Shown in pieces: positions 60,772 to 64,000 of a DNA stretch of 64,000 bases; the first letter of the stretch is position 1; each line of letters starts with the position of its first letter. The notes under the pieces are model-generated. The model did no database searches and was not told where the DNA came from. It saw only the letters and a program-made list of their open reading frames with translations. A program made the position numbers and the translations under genes. The stretch is from Desulfonatronum thiodismutans (lineage in GTDB: Bacteria; Desulfobacterota; Desulfovibrionia; Desulfovibrionales; Desulfonatronaceae): positions 181,812 to 245,811 of the forward strand of contig NZ_JPIK01000012.1 in NCBI RefSeq assembly GCF_000717475.1. Reading direction: 5' to 3'.

Positions 60772-62040
60772 ATGGCTGATTCGAAAACCTTGTTCGCCAA
60801 GGCCCAGGAGCTGATTCCGGGCGGGGTGAACAGTCCGGTGCGGGCCTGTTTGAGCGTGCAGAGCGATCCTCTGTTCATCGCCAAGGCCCAAGGCTCGAAG
60901 ATGTGGACCGTGGAAGGTCGCGAACTCATCGACTACGTTATGTCCTGGGGGCCGATGCTTCTCGGGCATTCCCATCCCGCCGTGGTGGAGGCCGTGCACA
61001 AGGCCGTGGATCAGGGCGCCAGCTTCGGCGCGCCCTGCCAAGCGGAGGTGGAATTGGCCGAACTGCTTACGGCCGCCCTGCCCGGAGTGGACATGATCCG
61101 GATGGTCAATTCCGGAACCGAGGCGACCATGAGCGCCCTGCGTCTGGCTCGAGGCTTCACCGGGCGCAACAAGGTGGTCAAGTTCGTGGGCTGCTATCAC
61201 GGCCACAGCGACGCCTTTCTGGCCAGCGCCGGTTCCGGTGTGGCCACCCTGTCCATTCCCGGCACGCCGGGCGTTCCCGAAGCCGTTGTCGCGGATACCC
61301 TGCTGGCCCCTTACAATGACCTGGACGCCGTGGAAGCGTTGTTTCGGGAACATGGCGACGAGATCGCCGCGGTGATCGTCGAGCCCGTGGCCGGGAACAT
61401 GGGCATGGTTTTGCCTCAGCCCGGATTTTTACCCACCTTGCGCGTGCTGACCGACCGGCATGGCGCGCTGCTTATTTTCGACGAGGTGATCACCGGCTTT
61501 CGCCTGGCCTACGGCGGGGCCCAGAACGTCTTCGGCGTGATCCCGGACCTGACCTGCCTGGGCAAGATCATCGGAGGAGGTTTTCCGGTGGGCGCGTACG
61601 GCGGACGGCGGGAGATCATGGCCCGCATCGCGCCTTGCGGTGACGTCTATCAGGCCGGAACTCTCTCCGGAAACCCGGTGGCCATGGCTGCCGGGGTGGC
61701 GACCCTCAAGGAACTGGCCCAGGCCGACTACATGGACCTGACCATCCGGACCAAGGCCCTGGCCACGGAATTGAAAAGCGTCCTGGAAGAACGCGGCGTG
61801 ACCGTCCAACTCAACTGCATGGCGTCGATGTTCACCTTGTTCTTCGCCACGGACCCGGTCACGGATTTTGCCTCGGCCTCCAAGTCTGACGCCGCGATCT
61901 ACGCCTCCTTTTTCCGCCAGATGCGCGATGCCGGGATTGCCCTGGCACCCTCGGGCTACGAGTGCGCCTTCACCTCCTTCGCGCATACCGAAGAGGACTT
62001 CGAGCGGACCCTGGATGCCTGCCGGACCGTCCACTTCTAG
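60772..62040 (+). CDS. hemL: glutamate-1-semialdehyde 2,1-aminomutase
   Basis: A 422-residue PLP enzyme giving 5-aminolevulinate, the precursor of siroheme, heme and cobalamin. Blocks: [38 protein letters not shown] and the PLP Lys in [17 protein letters not shown] near residue 265. GCGAGGAGAATC precedes the start. Its 3' end overlaps the cbiG start by 26 bp. Confidence 0.97.
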   Translation: MADSKTLFAKAQELIPGGVNSPVRACLSVQSDPLFIAKAQGSKMWTVEGRELIDYVMSWGPMLLGHSHPAVVEAVHKAVDQGASFGAPCQAEVELAELLTAALPGVDMIRMVNSGTEATMSALRLARGFTGRNKVVKFVGCYHGHSDAFLASAGSGVATLSIPGTPGVPEAVVADTLLAPYNDLDAVEALFREHGDEIAAVIVEPVAGNMGMVLPQPGFLPTLRVLTDRHGALLIFDEVITGFRLAYGGAQNVFGVIPDLTCLGKIIGGGFPVGAYGGRREIMARIAPCGDVYQAGTLSGNPVAMAAGVATLKELAQADYMDLTIRTKALATELKSVLEERGVTVQLNCMASMFTLFFATDPVTDFASASKSDAAIYASFFRQMRDAGIALAPSGYECAFTSFAHTEEDFERTLDACRTVHF

Positions 62041-63148
62041 CCGTTCCTTTTCCGTTGGAGCCCAGGCCGTTGTGCAGTTGCGCGACATCGCGGTCTGGGC
62101 TCTGACTTCCCGCGGTTGCGACCTTGCCCGGCGGATCTCCGCTGATTTGGGCGCGACTCTATTCCTTCCCGAAAAATTCGCCGCCCCTGACGAGCAACCG
62201 TTTCAGCTTTTTTCTTCAGCGTTTCCGAAGAACTTCTTTCGTTTCCGCCATCATGTTTGCGTCGCGGCCTCCGGCATCGTGGTCCGGTGCGTCGGCCCGT
62301 TGTTACGGGACAAGACAACGGACCCGGGAGTGGTGGTTCTGGATCAGGAGGGACGTCACGCCGTCAGTCTGGTGGGCGGCCACCTGGGCGGGGCCAACGA
62401 TATGGCCCGGAAAGTGGCCCGGTTAACCGGGGGCCAAGCCGTGATCACCACGGCAACGGACACGGCCGGGCTGCCGGCCTTGGATCTCCTGGCCCGTGAA
62501 CGGGGTCTTGTCGCGGACCATCCGGAGCGCTTCGCTCCCCTGGCCGCGGCCTTGCTGGACGGAGAAATCGTCCAGGTGCTGGATACGGAAGACTACTTTT
62601 GGTCGCGACTGCGCGAAATGGGGCACGGGGATATGTTCGAGCGGGTTCCGGACGTCGAGGCGTGGCAGGCCGACCGGCCCGGGCTCTGGGTGTCCTGGAG
62701 ACGCCCGCCCGCTCAACCAGGCGAACCCGCCGTGCTTGGCCTGCATCCGCGTCGACTCGTGGCCGGGTTGGGCTGCCACCGTGGCGTGAGTGAGGCGTCG
62801 ATCATCGCCTTCGTGCGCGATGTGTTTGACAAGAACGGGCTGGCCCTGGCCAGTCTGACCGCGTTGGGCACGGTTCAGGCCAGGGCCGCGGAAACGGGGC
62901 TCCGTTCGGCCGCTACCGCCCTGGGCGTGGACGTGGCCTTTTTTTCTTCTGAACAACTGCAAACCGTCCGGACGCCGAATCCGTCCGAGGCCGCGGCCCG
63001 GCTGGTCGGCACCAAAAGCGTCTGCGAGGCCGCGGCTTTGCTGCTGGCCCGCACCGACACGCTGGTGGTGGCCAAGACCAAGGGCGTGGAACTGACTCTG
63101 GCCGTGGCTTTACGCTATGATTCGAACGGATTGCGCGAATATGAATGA
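62015..63148 (+). CDS. cbiG: cobalt-precorrin-5A hydrolase
   Basis: A 377-residue CbiG, opening the delta-lactone and releasing acetaldehyde in anaerobic cobalamin synthesis. The N-terminal domain has [17 protein letters not shown] and [15 protein letters not shown]; the C-terminal has [16 protein letters not shown] and [14 protein letters not shown] 62015 is taken as the first start in frame after which homology begins; a GTG at 62072 is possible. The overlap with hemL and cobJ shows a compact operon. Confidence 0.9.
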   Translation: MPAGPSTSSRSFSVGAQAVVQLRDIAVWALTSRGCDLARRISADLGATLFLPEKFAAPDEQPFQLFSSAFPKNFFRFRHHVCVAASGIVVRCVGPLLRDKTTDPGVVVLDQEGRHAVSLVGGHLGGANDMARKVARLTGGQAVITTATDTAGLPALDLLARERGLVADHPERFAPLAAALLDGEIVQVLDTEDYFWSRLREMGHGDMFERVPDVEAWQADRPGLWVSWRRPPAQPGEPAVLGLHPRRLVAGLGCHRGVSEASIIAFVRDVFDKNGLALASLTALGTVQARAAETGLRSAATALGVDVAFFSSEQLQTVRTPNPSEAAARLVGTKSVCEAAALLLARTDTLVVAKTKGVELTLAVALRYDSNGLREYE

Positions 63149-63170
63149 ACGGAAAGGACAGAGCGAGACC

Positions 63171-63953
63171 ATGAGTAATGTCGTCCATGTCGATGATTCG
63201 GCGCCATCCACAGGTCGTTTGGCCGTAGTTGGTTTGGGTCCGGGGAGTCCGGAATTGCTGACGCCCCAGGCTCGGAACATTTTGGAGCGGTCCCGGGCCA
63301 TCCTGGGATACGGCGTGTATATCGACCTGATTCCCCGGGAACTCCTGGCCGGAAAACAGGTTCTGGCTTCGGGCATGCGCCGGGAGATGGAGCGTTGCAA
63401 CCAGGCCGTGGACCTGGCACTGGCAGGGGTGGACACGGCCCTGGTCAGCAGCGGAGACGCCGGGATTTACGGCATGGCCGGGCCGTGCCTGGAAATCCTG
63501 GAACAGCGCGGAGTGTTGGACCAGGTGGATTTCGAGGTCGTCCCCGGGATTCCGGCCCTGGCCGCGGCCGCGGCCTTGTTGGGAGCGCCCCTGATGCACG
63601 ATTTCGCGGTGATCAGCTTAAGCGACCTGCTCACCCCCTGGGAGCGCATCCTGCGGCGCATCGACCACGCCGGTCGCGCCGACTTCGTGCTGGTCCTGTA
63701 CAACCCTCGTTCCCGAGGCCGGGACTGGCAACTGGCCAAAGCCCTGGAAGTTGCGGCTGAACACCTGCCCCCCGAAACGCCGGTTGGCTTGGTCCGCAAC
63801 GCTTTTCGTTCGGGGCAGGAGGTTTCGATGTGGACCCTGGCTACAGTCCCCGTGGACCGGGTGGACATGTTGAGCATCCTCTTCATAGGCAACAGCCAAA
63901 CCCGCGCCCTGGGCACGAGGCTGCTCACGCCCCGAGGGTATCCGCTCGAATGA
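63171..63953 (+). CDS. cobJ: precorrin-3B / cobalt-precorrin-3 C17-methyltransferase
   Basis: A 260-residue tetrapyrrole methylase (CobJ/CbiH), contracting the ring at C17. Family blocks are VVGLGPGSPELLTP, LGYGVYIDLI, SSGDAGIYGMAG, VPGIPALAAAAALLGAP and VLYNPRSRGRDWQL. The start at MSNVVHVDD is preferred because GGACAGAGCGAG precedes it; an ATG at 63141, overlapping cbiG, is an alternative. Its stop overlaps a start codon of the next frame. Confidence 0.93.
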   Translation: MSNVVHVDDSAPSTGRLAVVGLGPGSPELLTPQARNILERSRAILGYGVYIDLIPRELLAGKQVLASGMRREMERCNQAVDLALAGVDTALVSSGDAGIYGMAGPCLEILEQRGVLDQVDFEVVPGIPALAAAAALLGAPLMHDFAVISLSDLLTPWERILRRIDHAGRADFVLVLYNPRSRGRDWQLAKALEVAAEHLPPETPVGLVRNAFRSGQEVSMWTLATVPVDRVDMLSILFIGNSQTRALGTRLLTPRGYPLE

Positions 63954-64000
63954 ACATCACGGAAGTCCGCCGGAAAAATTCAAAAAGAAAACCGCCCAGG
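63950..64000 (+). CDS. start of a further gene (partial)
   Basis: An ATG overlapping the cobJ stop (ATGA) opens a frame MNITEVRRKNSKRKPP that runs to the window end, 17 codons, basic in character. The overlap suggests another operon member, but too little is visible to name it. Confidence 0.35.
   Translation, partial: MNITEVRRKNSKRKPPR

Overview
The window is a dense, GC-rich chromosomal stretch from a sulfate-reducing Desulfobacterota, most likely a member of the Desulfovibrionales. The main pointers are a 223-residue assimilatory-type low-spin sulfite reductase, a Desulfovibrio-type single-cluster ferredoxin, a siroheme decarboxylase subunit beside hemL, cbiG and cobJ, and a small protein I recall as the DVU0772 family of that order. 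A glycine-rich BCCT transporter and a beta-lysine acetyltransferase suggest a salt-exposed, perhaps Desulfonatronum-like, host; that genus-level guess is inference. I see no rRNA, tRNA, CRISPR array, intact insertion sequence or prophage.

Layout. 0-7.2 kb: ablB tail, a polyamine/opine-type ABC transporter (permeases, Tat-exported binding protein, ATPase), a proline-racemase-family epimerase and an amidohydrolase, all on the + strand and mostly overlapping. 7.4-9.1 kb: hipBA toxin-antitoxin with three evenly spaced operators. 9.3-12.3 kb: larB and minCDE. 12.4-18.0 kb: a GlrK/QseG/GlrR-like sigma-54 signalling operon, and divergent from it a sigma-54 promoter driving a small exported protein, followed by other small genes and an SH3b protein. 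18.3-21.5 kb: cbiET, cobM and fcl. 21.6-29.4 kb: XRE-cupin regulator, acyl-CoA ligase, 3D-domain protein, CgeB-type glycosyltransferase, CysH-like protein, patatin, DUF188, TauE and a broken GNAT gene. 29.5-32.8 kb: sulfite reductase behind an FNR-type box, a domesticated IS1595-like protein, ferredoxin and purD. 32.9-38.4 kb: SlyD-methyltransferase fusion, EF-G paralogue, ParB-like protein, DVU0772-family protein and lipocalin. 38.6-44.9 kb: cupin, a degenerate receiver/GGDEF protein joined to a PilB/GspE ATPase, SHOCT protein, HD protein and mtgA. 45-50.6 kb: S24 repressor with operators, aminotransferase, BCCT transporter, Usp and ADP-ribosylglycohydrolase. 50.6-58.9 kb: envelope sugar genes (two glycosyltransferases, hldD), rpe, glpX and an acyl-CoA ligase. 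59.4-64 kb: MucR-type regulator and the ahb, hemL, cbiG, cobJ tetrapyrrole operon.

The most interesting signals are: (1) a near-consensus -24/-12 promoter with an upstream inverted repeat and a downstream hairpin, enclosing an 81-residue exported protein divergent from a GlrR-type activator; (2) a genome-wide tendency to tandem repeats with periods of 6 and 12 bp, appearing both as intergenic inverted repeats and as in-frame insertions inside two conserved enzymes; (3) a family of ~125-200 bp intergenic inverted-repeat elements; (4) several conserved-fold proteins that have lost catalytic residues (CysH without its C-terminal Cys motif, EF-G without the DxPGH His, REC without Asp, GGDEF without signature, a transposase without DDE). 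Tetrapyrrole genes occur at two sites (cbiET-cobM and ahb-hemL-cbiG-cobJ) and together cover part of the anaerobic cobalamin and alternative heme routes.
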